A program made the translations under genes and the position numbers. A DNA stretch of 64,000 bases from Bathynomus jamesi (Eukaryota > Arthropoda > Malacostraca > Isopoda > Cirolanidae), in assembly GCA_023014485.1 (NCBI GenBank), contig JAJOZX010000945.1, positions 574,501-638,500 of the forward strand, read 5' to 3'. Below the pieces are notes generated by a model, which saw only the letters and a list, made by a program, of their open reading frames with translations, had not been told where the DNA came from and did no database searches. Positions 34,301 to 44,986 of this stretch are shown piece by piece. The first letter of the stretch is position 1, and each line of letters starts with the position of its first letter.

Positions 34301-35475
34301 GGAATTTTTGTTCGTTCAACTTCATAATTTCTTTCGCCCGTTTCAATGATGTTTCAATGTCGCTTTGTAATTTTTCTGTCACATTCATTTGATATTTACT
34401 CGCGCGTCTGTCATTAAAATCTGCATCAATGTCTGCAATCAATATTATAAACAGCAATAGAGCTAATACTGACTTTGTGGGGCAGAGTTCGTTTCCTGAG
34501 AGTTCAGATTTGACTTCATTTACTACCACTTTGTGTTCTTTTGGTCACAAAATTAAATATCCATCGTCCAAGCTTTCCAGTAATTCCACTTTTGCCAGAT
34601 ACTCGCCAATCTAGCCTAATTTGACTTAACCAAATTTTAACTAGCCTAACCCAGTGTAACTTAACCTAATCAGGAACACTTTTATAAACATTTCGGTGAC
34701 ACTGTTGTTTCGAAACGTCGTGTGCGTTAAGTTATCAAAACGAATTACTTAACTTGATTCATTTTGAAACGTTGATTAAAATGTTGTATTTCAGAGAAAG
34801 GTGTTAATTCAATTGTTTTATTGACCTAACCTAACAGAGTTACTCATACTTTATGAATGCTTCGTATTTTCCTTTTCAATCTGAGCCCGTATAAATTTCC
34901 TTATACGCTTTCTATGCCCCTTCATTTATTACCCGTTTGAAGCATACTTTCAAATGATTAAACGTAAGTGAATTTGATATTCACTTTCCAAAGAAAGTAA
35001 AATTCGCTTCCATGCGTAATTGTGTGCGTTAAAATGCTTTACCTTCAAACCTAAAACTGATACTTCACTTTTTTCCTTTTATCATTTAAAACAATTCTAA
35101 TAAAAAATGGCGGCATTTCGATTTCAACCATAGACCTCTTTTGGGAGACTGGTTGCAGAAGCAAAATGAAAATTACTTAAAAGAAGAAAATCTCCTTCAG
35201 GAGAATTTTCTCCCGTACGTGTTTGAACACGGTACTGTTTTTCACTCGCACCAGCCTAAAATTATAGTTTCTCTCCTTTGTTCTAGTGGGCAACCTTGGC
35301 TATGATGGTTGTCATTAGCGCGACCATGCCCAACCCTCAAGCAAATTCAGAAGCAGATTCAAATTCATCCTACCCTGATGCAGATCAATGGGTACTTGTG
35401 AACAGCGACTACGATCCGTGTCGTTTCAGCTACTGCCCCCCTTTACCTCCTCTTCCCCCTATTGGATTATTCTGA
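31109..35475 (+). CDS. Candidate host gene: 70-residue secreted Pro-rich peptide, two exons
   Basis: Exon 1 (31109-31132) encodes MVFISKLF and ends at a consensus donor GTAAGT. Exon 2 starts at 35287 after a pyrimidine-rich acceptor (TTTCTCCTTTGTTCTAG) and continues in phase 0 to a stop at 35473-35475. The joined product begins with a good signal peptide: a Lys followed by a hydrophobic run ending near [11 protein letters not shown] short acidic, Ser/Asn-rich stretch follows. The end is a compact Cys pair and Pro tail (DPCRFSYC, then [12 protein letters not shown]). I do not recognise the family; architecture resembles small secreted antimicrobial or cuticle/venom-type peptides. The 4.15-kb intron is full of MITEs, a SINE, microsatellites and a LINE fragment. 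The gene model is an inference; neither exon alone is convincing. Confidence 0.55.
31771..32190. mobile_element. MITE with long TIRs (CAGGGTGTTTCAG ends)
   Basis: The left arm CAGGGTGTTTCAGAAGGAAA... GGTCAATACTTCGGGAGGTGAT-type sequence (about 115 bp) is repeated inverted at the right end (to 32190). TA-rich flanks are consistent with a TA target. The interior is non-coding. This terminus type is common among mariner-like MITEs of arthropods. It lies in the intron of the secreted-peptide gene model. Confidence 0.7.
32367..32570. mobile_element. MITE with GGGATCACCTGAAGAT termini, copy 1
   Basis: Arms GGGATCACCTGAAGATTAAGG...CCCCAGCCTTC and, inverted, GAAGGCTGGGGACC...CAGGTGATCC enclose a further inverted core (ACGAAAATATCACGA / TCGTGATATTTTCGT). 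The whole 204-bp element is close to a perfect palindrome. The TSD is not clear. Confidence 0.7.
32840..32940 (-). repeat. tRNA-derived SINE head
   Basis: The minus strand reads GCGCCTCGGTGGTGTAGTGG then TTAGCATCGCTGACTAGG: an A-box (TGGTGTAGTGG) and, about 30 bases on, a B-box-like GGGATTGAGACC. A CCTGGTGACGGC tail segment is shared with 19082-19255. The body is too divergent to be a functional tRNA and no body beyond the head is seen. Confidence 0.5.
32945..33445. repeat. ATGT/TATG and TA/TG microsatellite tract
   Basis: About 500 bases of (TATG)n, (TA)n and (TG)n in changing order. The long open frames across it (MYVC/YIYI repeats on the plus strand) are a by-product of the repeat, not genes. 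Confidence 0.95.
33640..34530 (-). pseudogene. CR1/jockey-type LINE RT fragment
   Basis: Minus-strand frame 34529-34179 contains [16 protein letters not shown] (motif B region) and [16 protein letters not shown] ... [14 protein letters not shown] (after the catalytic box). Further downstream, in pieces, come [19 protein letters not shown] and a C-terminal tail ending near 33640. The FADD box is not intact. It lies in the intron of the secreted-peptide gene model. Confidence 0.6.
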
Positions 35476-36956
35476 ATATATAATACAGAAAAAGTGAAAG
35501 GTGGAAGAGAAGACGGAAGGTTGAAAACACTCCCATAATATTGTAAGTCGATATCTAGAAAGTAAATCGGAGCAAAACCAGTTATTAATTAACTTTCACT
35601 GCCAAACTGGCATATATTCGTTATAAATCCCTACCTGCATGCCATACCCGCATATATACCCCTACCATAAGTGACGGTTGAAGGGTTAAAACAGTTGAAA
35701 TTTTAAGTCAGTCTTTCGAGTTGCTGCTGAAAACAACTGTTATAAACATCCATACAATTTTTGTGTGTAACTTGTCATTTTTTCTTCAAATTGACTCGCT
35801 TAACCTGTAAAAAAGTTATTGAAATTCAACGCGATTGTGAAGCTTCCACTTTCGGTGCTCCTTAAGTATGCGATCTACCTATGATAACCGTATCACAGTG
35901 CATTAAAGGATTAACAGGTAGGTAAATGGTTATTGAAAAGGTACAGGTGGTTAGGTTAGGTCAGGTCTGGAGATTGAGAAAAAACTCGGAAGATTTGTTC
36001 TCCGATTTTTTTAAGACATTCGTTCTGTATATCGCTAGTTAGATTGTCTTAAATTGATAAGCTGAAATTATGCTGTAATTTCAATATTTCAAAAAACATA
36101 AATATAATACAATAAAAAAAACACGACTAAAAATGTAGAATCTTTTCTCGTAAAATTTTGCTGCCGTAGATCACGGTTTTTGAGGTAGTGCATATTTAAG
36201 GAGCACCCCATTTTCTTTGTCTGTGTATAGAACTTTGTGTTTCTCATTTATCGAGTTAACAATCATTGTAGTATTGTTCAAGTTAATTTGACTTATAATC
36301 TGTTATTGTTTCTCACTGTATATTTATACTAACAATTAATTCATAACATAGCAAGGTATTTGTAGTTTTGATTTATAACCAGTGCATTTTGTGTTGTACT
36401 TTATGTACCGTACTAATTTTGTCAGTTATATTTAAATTGTTCATTAAAAACAAGCCGTAGTCTTTTCCTTGTTGAATGATAATTCAGTGGTGACCGACTA
36501 ATTAACTATTAATCATTTTATTCTTGAATTATGAAATTTTTATTTTAAATTTTTTTTCCTGTTCAAACCAACCAATAATATTCAGATCGTAAGGCTGAAA
36601 ATCGATTGTCATGTTACTGTGAAAGAAGTAGCTTTTCTTGGCCTTCTCTCATTTCTTACTTCCTCCCTATGTGATAGGCTTCATGATCGTGGACGGCCAA
36701 GCCTATTAGTAAAACTACCATGTGTCGAGGTGAGGAACAAGATTACTAAAACTACACTTTATTCTGACATGACACAACCACGTTACACTAAATAAGGCTT
36801 AACAATGTGTGTTCAATTGTCTCAATACTTAAGAGTTAGCTATGTTACTTTACCTGAGGAAATTAAAATATCGCGTTGTGCCCAGGTAGAATCTACTTCA
36901 CTCTCGAGATGACTGCTCTACGATATTAGAGGAGGGGGGGGTGAAGCCCTCTCCAT
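35476..36956. other. Downstream of the secreted-peptide gene; no further gene recognised
   Basis: AT-rich sequence with the presumed 3' UTR of the peptide gene in the first few hundred bases (no clear AATAAA nearby). I see no ORF or repeat of note. Confidence 0.4.
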
Positions 36957-37186
36957 CAGGGCCGTACCGACCTGTGATGGCGCCCTGTGCAAGGCATTCT
37001 TTGGAACATATACAAATTGATCATAGAAATACACAAAATACATAATTATTCAATAGATAAACAATACATAATTCAAAATCCACACTTCATGCTACGTGGC
37101 AGCTCTAATACCAAAAGTTTGGCGCCCTCCTGCCCGTCGGCGCCTTGGGCGGCCGCACCACTCGCCCCTGCCTTGGTACGGACCTG
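36957..37186. mobile_element. hAT-type MITE with perfect 8-bp TSD
   Basis: Termini CAGGGCCGTACCGA (36957) and, inverted, CAGGTCCGTACCAA (to 37186). The flanking 8-mers CTCTCCAT (36949-36956) and CTCTCCAT (37187-37194) are identical. Subterminal GGCGCC and AAGGC blocks are also inverted. No coding capacity. Confidence 0.85.
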
Positions 37187-37194
37187 CTCTCCAT

Positions 37195-38331
37195 GAACAA
37201 TTCTCGTTATGGTCACATTCTCGTCTCACTCAGAGGGAAAAGCAGTCCTCCTCAACGACTATATTTTAAGTCATTTCGTGAGTCGGTTCTCGTATAGGGT
37301 ATAGACCAACAAGTAAATGCGTGCGTGCGTGCGTACATTCATTCATTCATTGTACAGGCACCAGTTGACCCTCGCATCTCCTCCTCCCTTTTTAGAAAGC
37401 TATGGCGTCCTTTAGGGCTCCAGAGATTGCAAAGGAAAATTTATGCAATCAAGACCAATTCTTGGGATCGAGAACCAGCCTCTCAAAACAAAACGTTCGA
37501 ATCTGATAATGCGGGTGACCGAAATTAAGCATTAAACGAATTTATTCTTACAGACCGGAAACAACCAACCAACGTTTAGAGTTAAACGAATTCTTCGTTG
37601 GCAAACCGCACAAAATTTTGAAGATAGTGCATCAAACCACTATTTAAACAATGATTAAATGAACCTCTTAAGTTTCGCAATACGTTCGTGTACACAGGTA
37701 CTCAAACCAATTTAATTTGAAATATTCGTTAATTTTCATTAATTGCTCGTAAACAAAGTAGCAGTACAAACAACTGATAAAATGGAAACGTTACCTTAAT
37801 AAAATGGTAAATAATTGATGAAATGATGAACAATTACGTAAACCTAACTAAGTTTGATCAAGGAAAACAAATTGGAAATTTTTAACGTAACAAATCATTA
37901 AAAATAAAGCATAATGTATGAACAGAATAACAATTACTTGGAACATTAAACGATTAAAAAGTAATAAAAAACTAGGATAAGAAATAAAAAGATATCGTTT
38001 AAAGTATGGAATTATAAAACGATAAAAATTTAGATAAATTATAACAGTAGTTACTGGATTAGAAAAAATCATAATTGGAATTGAGAACAGCAAAGCCAAA
38101 ATTGACACTCGGGGGAAAAAAAGACAAATCTAAGATGATTAATTACAGGGGTTAAACGAATAATGAGGAAATTATAACAATACTATATATACTCGTAGGT
38201 AAAACATTGACGATAGTGGGTAACCAAGTTCAAACAATATGGCAGAATTTAAGTTAAATTTTAAAGAGAAAAATTAATTGGTCAATGTAGTAAGTACGTA
38301 ATAGTAAACAAAAATGAAATACCACAAATAA
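37195..38331. other. AT-rich spacer
   Basis: Contains GTGCGTGCGTGCG and CATTCATTCATT short tandem runs at about 37320-37350 and long AT-rich non-coding sequence. No gene or element recognised. Confidence 0.5.
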
Positions 38332-38533
38332 GGGATCACCCGAAGATCAGGGTCCCCATGTATTCTTGCTTTTTGCTTTACAGTACCAAATATAATAATA
38401 AATTAAATTGAATGCCCGGTTAGGTCAACTGTACGCCCTTGACGATTGGTTAGGTTAAGTCGTGATATTTTCGTTAGTTTTAACGATATCATTTGGTAAT
38501 TGAAGCTGGGGTCCCTCATCTTCAGGTGATCCC
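38332..38533. mobile_element. MITE with GGGATCACC termini, copy 2
   Basis: Ends GGGATCACCCGAAGATCAGGG and, inverted, GGGATCACCTGAAGATGAGGG. The core holds GACGATTGGTTAGGTTAAG and TCGTGATATTTTCGTTAG, as in the copy at 32367-32570. AAATAA is duplicated at 38326-38331 and 38534-38539, giving a 5-6-bp TSD. Confidence 0.72.
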
Positions 38534-38886
38534 AAATAAGAAATTACACTCTAAAGACAGAAGTGAAATAAAATAAGGAAAAATTAATTTAAACAGTTAC
38601 ATAATAGGTGACAACTACTTTGAAACAATGATGAGTTTGAAAATGAATTAGATTACAGGAAAGTTTGCAATTTTTGAGACAGCCAAACTATGCAGAAATT
38701 TAAATCCTGAATTATGTTCTTATGCACACTTAGAACTAGAATTTCGAACCCTTACAGACTAATGAAGCGTTAATTACAAAAACGACAACCTTAAGTATTT
38801 CTAAGGACCTTCAAACACGACTAAGGTGAAAGAGATTAATTTAAAGTAGTATTAGTGACAAGAATATGGGAGGGAACCAAGCCTAA

Positions 38887-38908
38887 ATGTTAAGTTTTAA
38901 AAGTACAA

Positions 38909-38942
<34 letters not shown>

Positions 38943-39051
38943 TGGAACCACCGATACCTTCTCGAAAGATGGAAAAGAAAATATCTCTACATCCAGCGGG
39001 GCCATACCTCGTGAAGAAGGTTTACGTGAAGGTGTACAGTATGCAGAATGA
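38887..39051 (+). other. (CAG/GCA)n microsatellite inside a short open frame
   Basis: About ten GCA units at 38912-38941 lie in a 54-codon frame (start 38887, stop 39049-39051) that would encode a poly-Ala run then DGTTDTFSKDGKENISTSSG. There is no supporting splice site or homology I can name. I list it as a repeat with a possible coding exon, not as a gene. Confidence 0.25.
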
Positions 39052-39539
39052 ATCTTAAACATAGATGGAAGTATTTTTAATGATCTTAAACCGTAATAAA
39101 TTATATACTTAAAAATAAAGCGATCACCGATAACAATCTACATTATACAGAGACTGAAGTAAAGCGTGCACCACAGAGGTGGTTTCGTCCCCGCGGCGTC
39201 GCTGGGCCACGTCACTTTTACCTCTAGACCAGCACCAAACTACAGTTTTTATAGTTGTCCATAATAAAATACTCTCTCTTTCGGGAGGGCGGGTGAAGTC
39301 TGTTGTACAAAACTGTTCCGTGGTTACTAGGACCCCTTCCCATCCCTACTCTGTTCTTCTAGCTTAGGTTAAGTGCTCTCCTCTGACTGAAAAAAAAAAA
39401 AAAATTTTAGTAAGTCTTTTTCTCTACTCTTACTATTAGGACCCTACTGCTACCTCATGCGTGGGAAGAGAGGCTTTGGAACCTCTATAAATAACATCAT
39501 TTGACTTCAGTTGTAGGTAAATAATTAGAAGGGATAATA

Positions 39540-40185
39540 GCGGGTAGGATTGTTGACCATTTGGATTCCTACAAGCTACTTGGGGACTCGAACATGGGTT
39601 TAGACGGCATAGGTCGTGTCACCAACTTGCTCGAGTTTTTCCACGTCATGTTGAGTGAGTATGATAAGAGTAGGGCGATTGATGAGAAAGCCTTTGATAA
39701 GGTACCTCACCGCCGGCTAATGGCCAAAGTGCGCGCGCTGGGTATTGGTGGGGAAGTAGGTAGGTGGATTGAAAACCGGCTGAAGAATGCCACAAAGTTA
39801 ATCCCTTACATTAGGCAAATGGGCTACAATCGACGCTTACGTGACGCGGGTTCAAAGATGTCGATTTTAGAAGCATGTTTAGTTTAAAATTTAAATAACC
39901 CAACTCGTGACAACGGTTGGAAGTTGGATTTGAAACGGTTTAGGACTAGTGTGTGTGTGTGTGGGGGGGAATTACTTCATCTATAAGATCTGTGACACGT
40001 GGAACAGGTTACCTTCAGAAGTTGTGAACAGTTCCTCTGTGGATCATTTCAAGAAAAGGTTAGACCAAATCCTGCACGCTATTTAAGTGTGTAGAAAATT
40101 TTCCCTGGCACCCGTTGCCATTGGTACCTCCTCGGTATGGGCCGCAAGGCCTTTTGAGGTACTTCTTTTCCTTGTAACTCCTTGT
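39540..40185 (+). pseudogene. CR1-like LINE fragments with 3' end
   Basis: Plus-strand pieces: VTNLLEFFHVML, EKAFDKVPHRRLMAKVRALGI (motif A region with the Asp stretch deleted) and WIENRLKN. After a deletion of the whole palm domain comes the C-terminus FIYKICDTWNRLPSEVVNSSSV-type sequence ending near 40084. A 3' UTR with GGCACC and GGCCTTTTGAGGTACTTCTT plus a (TC)n tail follows. Same family as 21530-21745. Confidence 0.75.
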
Positions 40186-40190
40186 AACAC

Positions 40191-40856
40191 TCTCTCTCTC
40201 TCTTGCATTGTTCATAACATAAATCGTTCATAACTGGTTTAATCTTGAGAATGTTCACAATATCTGCAATTACCGAAACAAGTTCTTGTTGCAATTACGT
40301 CAGATGAGCAAAAGACTTAAGTTCATCTTTCTTAATATGGAACTGGAGAGCAAAGATGCATAAAAAAAATGTGGTCACCTCGCTTATGCAGTGATGTGCG
40401 CGCGCGCGCGCGCACACTGTGTATGTGTGTACGTGTTTTAGTAAAAAAGGAATAATTATAATTCATTTAGGTAAATCTTAAGGAAATGTGATCACCTGCA
40501 AAATCATACCAAAATGCAATGAATGAATAGCAACGAAATATTATATTTCATATGATAATTTGCTTGTAACGTATTTGCAGAAAAAACAGTACTCTTGAAA
40601 AGAAGTGTTATAGTGTGTAATATGTAGTTTATAGTAGTTAGCCCTATAAATATTTTTTTTTATTACTAAATATGGTTAACAGAAAATGACATTAAAAGGG
40701 GAAACATTTTCGTGGTTTCAGTGTAATTAACTTTGCTCTTTTCTCTTCTTGTTGATGTGGAATAAGTTTTCTAAGAAGTATTGAATCTGTATATAAAACA
40801 ATATTTTATTTTACAACGACATTATACACTGTACCCTCGAAAACTTAAAACTTTAC
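40191..40856. other. Spacer downstream of the visible DNALI1 exons
   Basis: Contains a (GC)n/(GT)n run at about 40393-40430 and AT-rich sequence, probably DNALI1 intron. I did not find the next DNALI1 exon here. Confidence 0.45.
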
Positions 40857-41928
40857 CAAAACACTGGGTGTACAGCTCTCTTCTGATGGGGCAAATTTCC
40901 GTCTCAAACGCCCCTTGATCCTGTAGGCGGAGATCCAGTTGCTGCTGGACATCTACTGAAGTTGGGGAATTTGTGGAAACGGACTGAACCCACAACTGAC
41001 CTGCGAAAGAGGACCATAAACGCTTAATAAAGTTCTTAATGTTTTCGAATTACGTTTTGTGACGTCTCTATCTTAATATGTTTAAAGGTAAACTTATGTT
41101 TTGTTGAAGTTACTTCATTTTTAAACTGTAACTCTGGTTTCATTCTCATTCGTTACAGTTTATATAAAAAAACAGTTCAATGAAGAAAGAAACTGAAGAT
41201 GATCAATAAAGCTAATCCGTAAATTGATCACTTTTTATACGGGATTACAACATCTGATTGACTTCACATTCTATTGACAAGTACTATATTGTGGGTTAGA
41301 TTATGTTAGGTTAGATTATTTTTACAGAATGTCACTGCTATGGTTTTGTTGATCCCATGGGTGTATGTCCCCTTTCATGTGGTGGTGCTACATAGAAAGC
41401 GTTAGTAGTTTCATTTGAAAACAAGGCTATTCCAAAACTAATAATATACCACATGTCCGGTTTTTTCTATTAACAATTACATTCTGTTTATATTTGGTTT
41501 CCTTAAAAGAAGTGAATAACTATTGTTGTGCATCTTCTATCTAATTAATAGATATTTTCAGTATTAACTGTCAACCACTCAGTACCAAATATTTTAGGAA
41601 TTTTGGTACTAAAGGAGACTACCATAGTACCACAATAGACTGTAATACTGAAATTTCAGAGAGTGCAGAAACAATTTAGAAATCGTTCGCTTTCGTGTAG
41701 TAAATGAATCCACATCAGATATATGACTCGGAGCGGAAGATAAACAAGATGGCGTACCTTCTTCTTCCCATTCTCTCGGAGGCAAAATGTAGTTGAGAAT
41801 TTCTTCAGTTTCCTTTTTCCTTAGTTCCTCCAAAGGCAGAGGTATCGCTTTGGGCTTGCCAGAAATAGTAGCTGAGGCGGAAGTACATCGTTTCTTGGCT
41901 GTTTTCTTTCTGCCGGAAGTACGTGACG
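40857..41928 (-). CDS. DNALI1: Axonemal dynein light intermediate polypeptide 1, two internal exons (partial gene)
   Basis: The protein is the inner-arm dynein light chain (p28), which binds dynein heavy chains in cilia and sperm flagella. Exon 41928-41758 encodes a basic stretch then KKETEEILNYILPPREWEEEG, the family's ILN-ILPPREW signature, ending at donor GTACGC. Exon 41000-40857 follows a CTCTTTCGCAG acceptor. It encodes QLWVQSVST, a DVQQQLDLRLQ block and ICPIRRELYTQCF, and ends in phase 1 at GTAAAG, as expected before the next Asp codon. The intron is 41001-41757 and the splice phases agree. Upstream and downstream exons are not seen. The 5' border of the first exon coincides with the Polinton end at 41929, so the exon may be broken or spliced from within the Polinton TIR. 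Confidence 0.9.
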
Positions 41929-42540
41929 AGTAGTATAGCCGCAAAAGGGGAGAGTGCAGGGATGTTGCAATTTATTACGAAATGTTGCAATGTTGCAAAG
42001 GGGTGGGTTGTTGCAAAGGGGGGTGGGGGATGCTGCAGGTGCAACAAGGGGGTCATGAAACTTGGAGGCGGTGTTATCCCCCAAGAGAAAGAAGGAGGAG
42101 AGAATGGAGGAGAGGTGTTCACCTGGCAGGAGCCAAGTGCATATTAAGACTTCAGCCGAGTAGGCGTTGTTTTATAGGCTCCTAATCAGCCAGTTGGCTG
42201 AGCCAAGGGGGGAGGGGTACACCTGAAGGGGAGAGAGAGAGAGAGTAGTTGCCTTTGATTGCAAGGCATGCAACTTGGAGGCGGAGTTCTCCCCCAAGCT
42301 ATTTTCGTTTACCTAACCTAAGAGGCCTCTAAGGGGTTTTCCCAAAGGGCCAGAAAGAGATAGGACCAGAGGTCCTTGCTCGGCTGGGAGAAGAGCTTGA
42401 ATGACTCCGTCATCAGCTTCTCACTCTTTTATAAACCTCTATTCCGGCTGAGTTGCCAGATAGCGCCATGTATTCAGTTGCCAGATAGCAAAAACCATAT
42501 AAAATACTACAATATATTTATATAGTTAATCAATTAATTG
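41929..42540 (+). repeat. Polinton left terminal inverted repeat
   Basis: Matches the right end in inverted orientation: GGGGAGAGTGCAGG, repeated GTTGCAA blocks, GGTGCAACAAGGGGGTCATG, AAACTTGGAGGCGG, CATATTAAGACTTCAGCCGAG and CCTAATCAGCCAGTTGGCTG. After an unmatched stretch at about 42195-42455, AGTTGCCAGATAGCGCCATG matches again. The unmatched stretch is an insertion here or a deletion in the right copy. Confidence 0.88.
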
Positions 42541-43367
42541 TTGGAAGATTCATCTGTTTATTTAAACACACGCTCCAATACATCACTTAATTCCTATTTA
42601 AATATCGAATAACAGTGGGAAACTTACGAAGATATGGAAATTAGCCAAAACACACGCTCGTCCCCAATCCACAACCGTGTCTATTTAATTTTGTCAACCA
42701 TTATTATATATATATATATATATACATTGAATTTCACCGAATTAAAACCAAAAAGCATGGTCATCCATTCTCCCCAATCTCCTCACCCCATCTGTGTTTG
42801 TATATGAATGAACAACTCGTGCACACACGCACACGCATCTGTACATGAATGAAAATCAGAAAAAATGCAAAACGTATATTAATTTAAACCAAATGATGCT
42901 AAATAATGTAAAACAAATTAATTTTCTCCTTTTAGGAGAATTAATTATTCAATATAAGAAATTAATCATTAAGCGTTGTTTTTCCTTTCACGAGGAAAGG
43001 ATTTCTGTAAGTGTCTATAATTTATTCACAAGAAACATGATTTTATATATATGGAGGGTTGTAGTATCTCGTTTCACCGAATTAAAACCAAAACACACGA
43101 TCGTATTCTCAAATCTATACACACACACACACACACACACAACACACACACACACACACGAGGAAAGGGATACCGACAATCTGGGCAAAATCGAATCACA
43201 CCTGATTGCCAGAGGCTTTTTTTTTTCTGACCATAATTTTACCTTCCTTCCAGTCAGCTTGAACAAAACCTCTCTTGACTCCATTTCTTAGATATACCCA
43301 CAATTATAATAAAAAATAATCAGCGAAATAAATAAGGTAGGCAAGCCTGAAAGTAATAATAATTATT

Positions 43368-43417
<50 letters not shown>

Positions 43418-43686
43418 AAGAGAGAGAGAGTTTTGTTCATTAATAAATAAAGGAATATGCTTGTATCTTTTGCCAGCAAATTCCATTCACGTAACCTAGA
43501 ATTTTTCTATCACCCATAGTTTTCGAGAAAATAATATTTCCATTTACTCAGAGTTTTCCCAAAATATTATTTAAAATTAAGTTGACTAATTTAATTTTAC
43601 ATTCTTTTTTCCAGGTTAACTACACCCACAATTATAATAAATAATAATCAGCGAAAGAAATAAGGTAGGCAAACCTGAAAGTACTA

Positions 43687-43721
<35 letters not shown>

Positions 43722-43744
43722 AACTCAGAATGGTCCCCTGAGAA
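42541..43744. other. Polinton left non-coding region with microsatellites
   Basis: AT-rich sequence with (TA)n at 42700-42723, (AC)n at about 43118-43160 and (GA)n at 43383-43431. A short block TATATGGAGGGTTGTAGTATCTCG occurs at 43046 and again at 44694. TACCCACAATTATAATAAA...AATAAGGTAGGCAA occurs twice (43295-43352 and 43622-43676). No gene recognised. Confidence 0.6.
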
Positions 43745-44090
43745 ACTTATATGTTAAACACCGACCGCGCATGGAACAAGGAACTCTTCTGGGAAAATTA
43801 AATCCACTATAGTCCGAATAAGTAATGGTAAATGACAAATACCATAGTTTTTCTTTTTCATGATGCTAGCCCGACGTGGGCAACGGGTCTCTCGCAAAGA
43901 GGTCCCATAAATATAGCTTCCCTCACCAGCCAAAAAAAAAAAAAACTTAAACCTCAACCGGGACATTGAGCGTCCACTTTTCAATGCACGTTGCCCACGT
44001 CGGGCTAGCATCATGAAAAAGAAAAACTATGGTATTTGTCATTTACCATTACTTATTCGGACTATAGTGGACTTAATTCGGACTATAGTG
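43745..44090. mobile_element. Foldback (palindromic) element, copy 2, inside the Polinton
   Basis: Inverted arms carry AAAAAGAAAAACTATGG and GCTAGCCCGACGTGGGCAACG in both orientations around a spacer with an A run. The sequence is closely similar to the larger palindrome at 19387-19917, but here the arms are shorter and unequal. It lies between the Polinton TIR and its left-end gene. Confidence 0.75.
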
Positions 44091-44370
44091 GAAACCGAAT
44101 GCTCTTTTAAAAATATAATTAGAATATATTTCTTTATTATAAAATCCTCTCGATTACATTAGTGACTAATGATCCGGGAATAGTGGGGGGAAAATAATGA
44201 CATGGTAAAGACAGCAAGGAGTAATACGAGCATTAAATCTATTGCAGAAAATATAAAGATGCCATTACTCGTCCGGACCCGTTACAGCGGATTGGTACAC
44301 AAACTTATCATAGCTCCACCCAGCTACACTGGCAGCGAATCACTACGAAAATCTGGCCTTAATCTTTTTG

Positions 44371-44400
44371 GGGCGGAGCTTGGCGATTGTGCATATAAAA
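44371..44400 (+). promoter_or_regulatory. Left-end Polinton promoter: GC box plus TATA box
   Basis: GGGCGGAGCTT (44371-44381) is followed by TATAAAA (44394-44400), about 85-90 bp upstream of the start codon at 44484. An ATTTTTCAGTTTGG stretch about 25 bp downstream of the TATA box is a plausible start region. The same 11-mer occurs inverted at 55601-55611 ahead of the right-end genes. Confidence 0.6.
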
Positions 44401-44483
44401 GGGGATATTTTTCAGTTTGGAGTAACAGTAGCTATTTTCGCGTCAGTGAATAATCATTCCCTCTGCCAGTGCATTCCTACACC

Positions 44484-44986
44484 ATGGACCACGAACTGTA
44501 CGTCTCCCCGGATTTGTATGAAGAAGGTGACACTACAGCATTAACTGCAATTAATCTTTTTAACGCAATTGACCGTGATGAATTATTTCCAACGCAAACC
44601 GTTGAAGATATTTGCAGTGACGCTCCTTACAATCCGACGCAAGGGACTACCATAGAAATGTAAGTGTCTATAATTCAAGAAACATGATTTTATATATATG
44701 GAGGGTTGTAGTATCTCGTCAAATACTTCATTTAGATACTCACCAAATATCGAAATTTTTGATGGCAATCGTTTTAAATGTTATTTGGATTTACCTCTTA
44801 TCGCCATTATGCTAAAATCGAAATTTTTGTCTGTATACTCTGTATATGTTTTAAAAGAATGAACATTATTCCTTTAAGGTCCGATAAGGATTTGACACGT
44901 GTTATACAATCTTTTGAAGAATCTCGTGTCATGAATACGGAGGATATACTGATCAGTCAGCATAATGAATGTCACACCGAAATAAT
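44484..44986 (+). CDS. Polinton left-end gene of unknown function, at least two exons
   Basis: Exon 1 (44484-44659) starts in a good context (CACCATGG) with MDHELYVSPDLYEEGDTT and ends at AT/GTAAGTG. Exon 2 (44879-44986) follows CCTTTAAG and ends at a second AT/GTAAGTG donor in the same phase. The pieces join in frame (IEM then SDKDLTRVIQSFEESRV). At least one more exon is implied but not found. The product is acidic, with no motif I know and no signal peptide or membrane segment. It is transcribed divergently from the protease/capsid block, from the TATA promoter at 44394. A decayed homologue of exon 2 exists in Polinton B (18590-18720). Confidence 0.55.

Noticed and set aside
41805..42122. 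Pro-rich minus-strand frames extending the DNALI1 exon into the Polinton
   Set aside because: From 41929 on they are Polinton terminal-repeat DNA; only the part up to 41928 can be host coding sequence.
42845..43291. 148-codon plus-strand frame in the Polinton left region
   Set aside because: Its centre is the (AC)n microsatellite read as THTH, and the ends show no motif or splice support.
44202..44453. 83-codon frame upstream of the Polinton left-end gene
   Set aside because: It runs through the TATA box and GC box and has no recognisable motif, so it is most likely promoter DNA.
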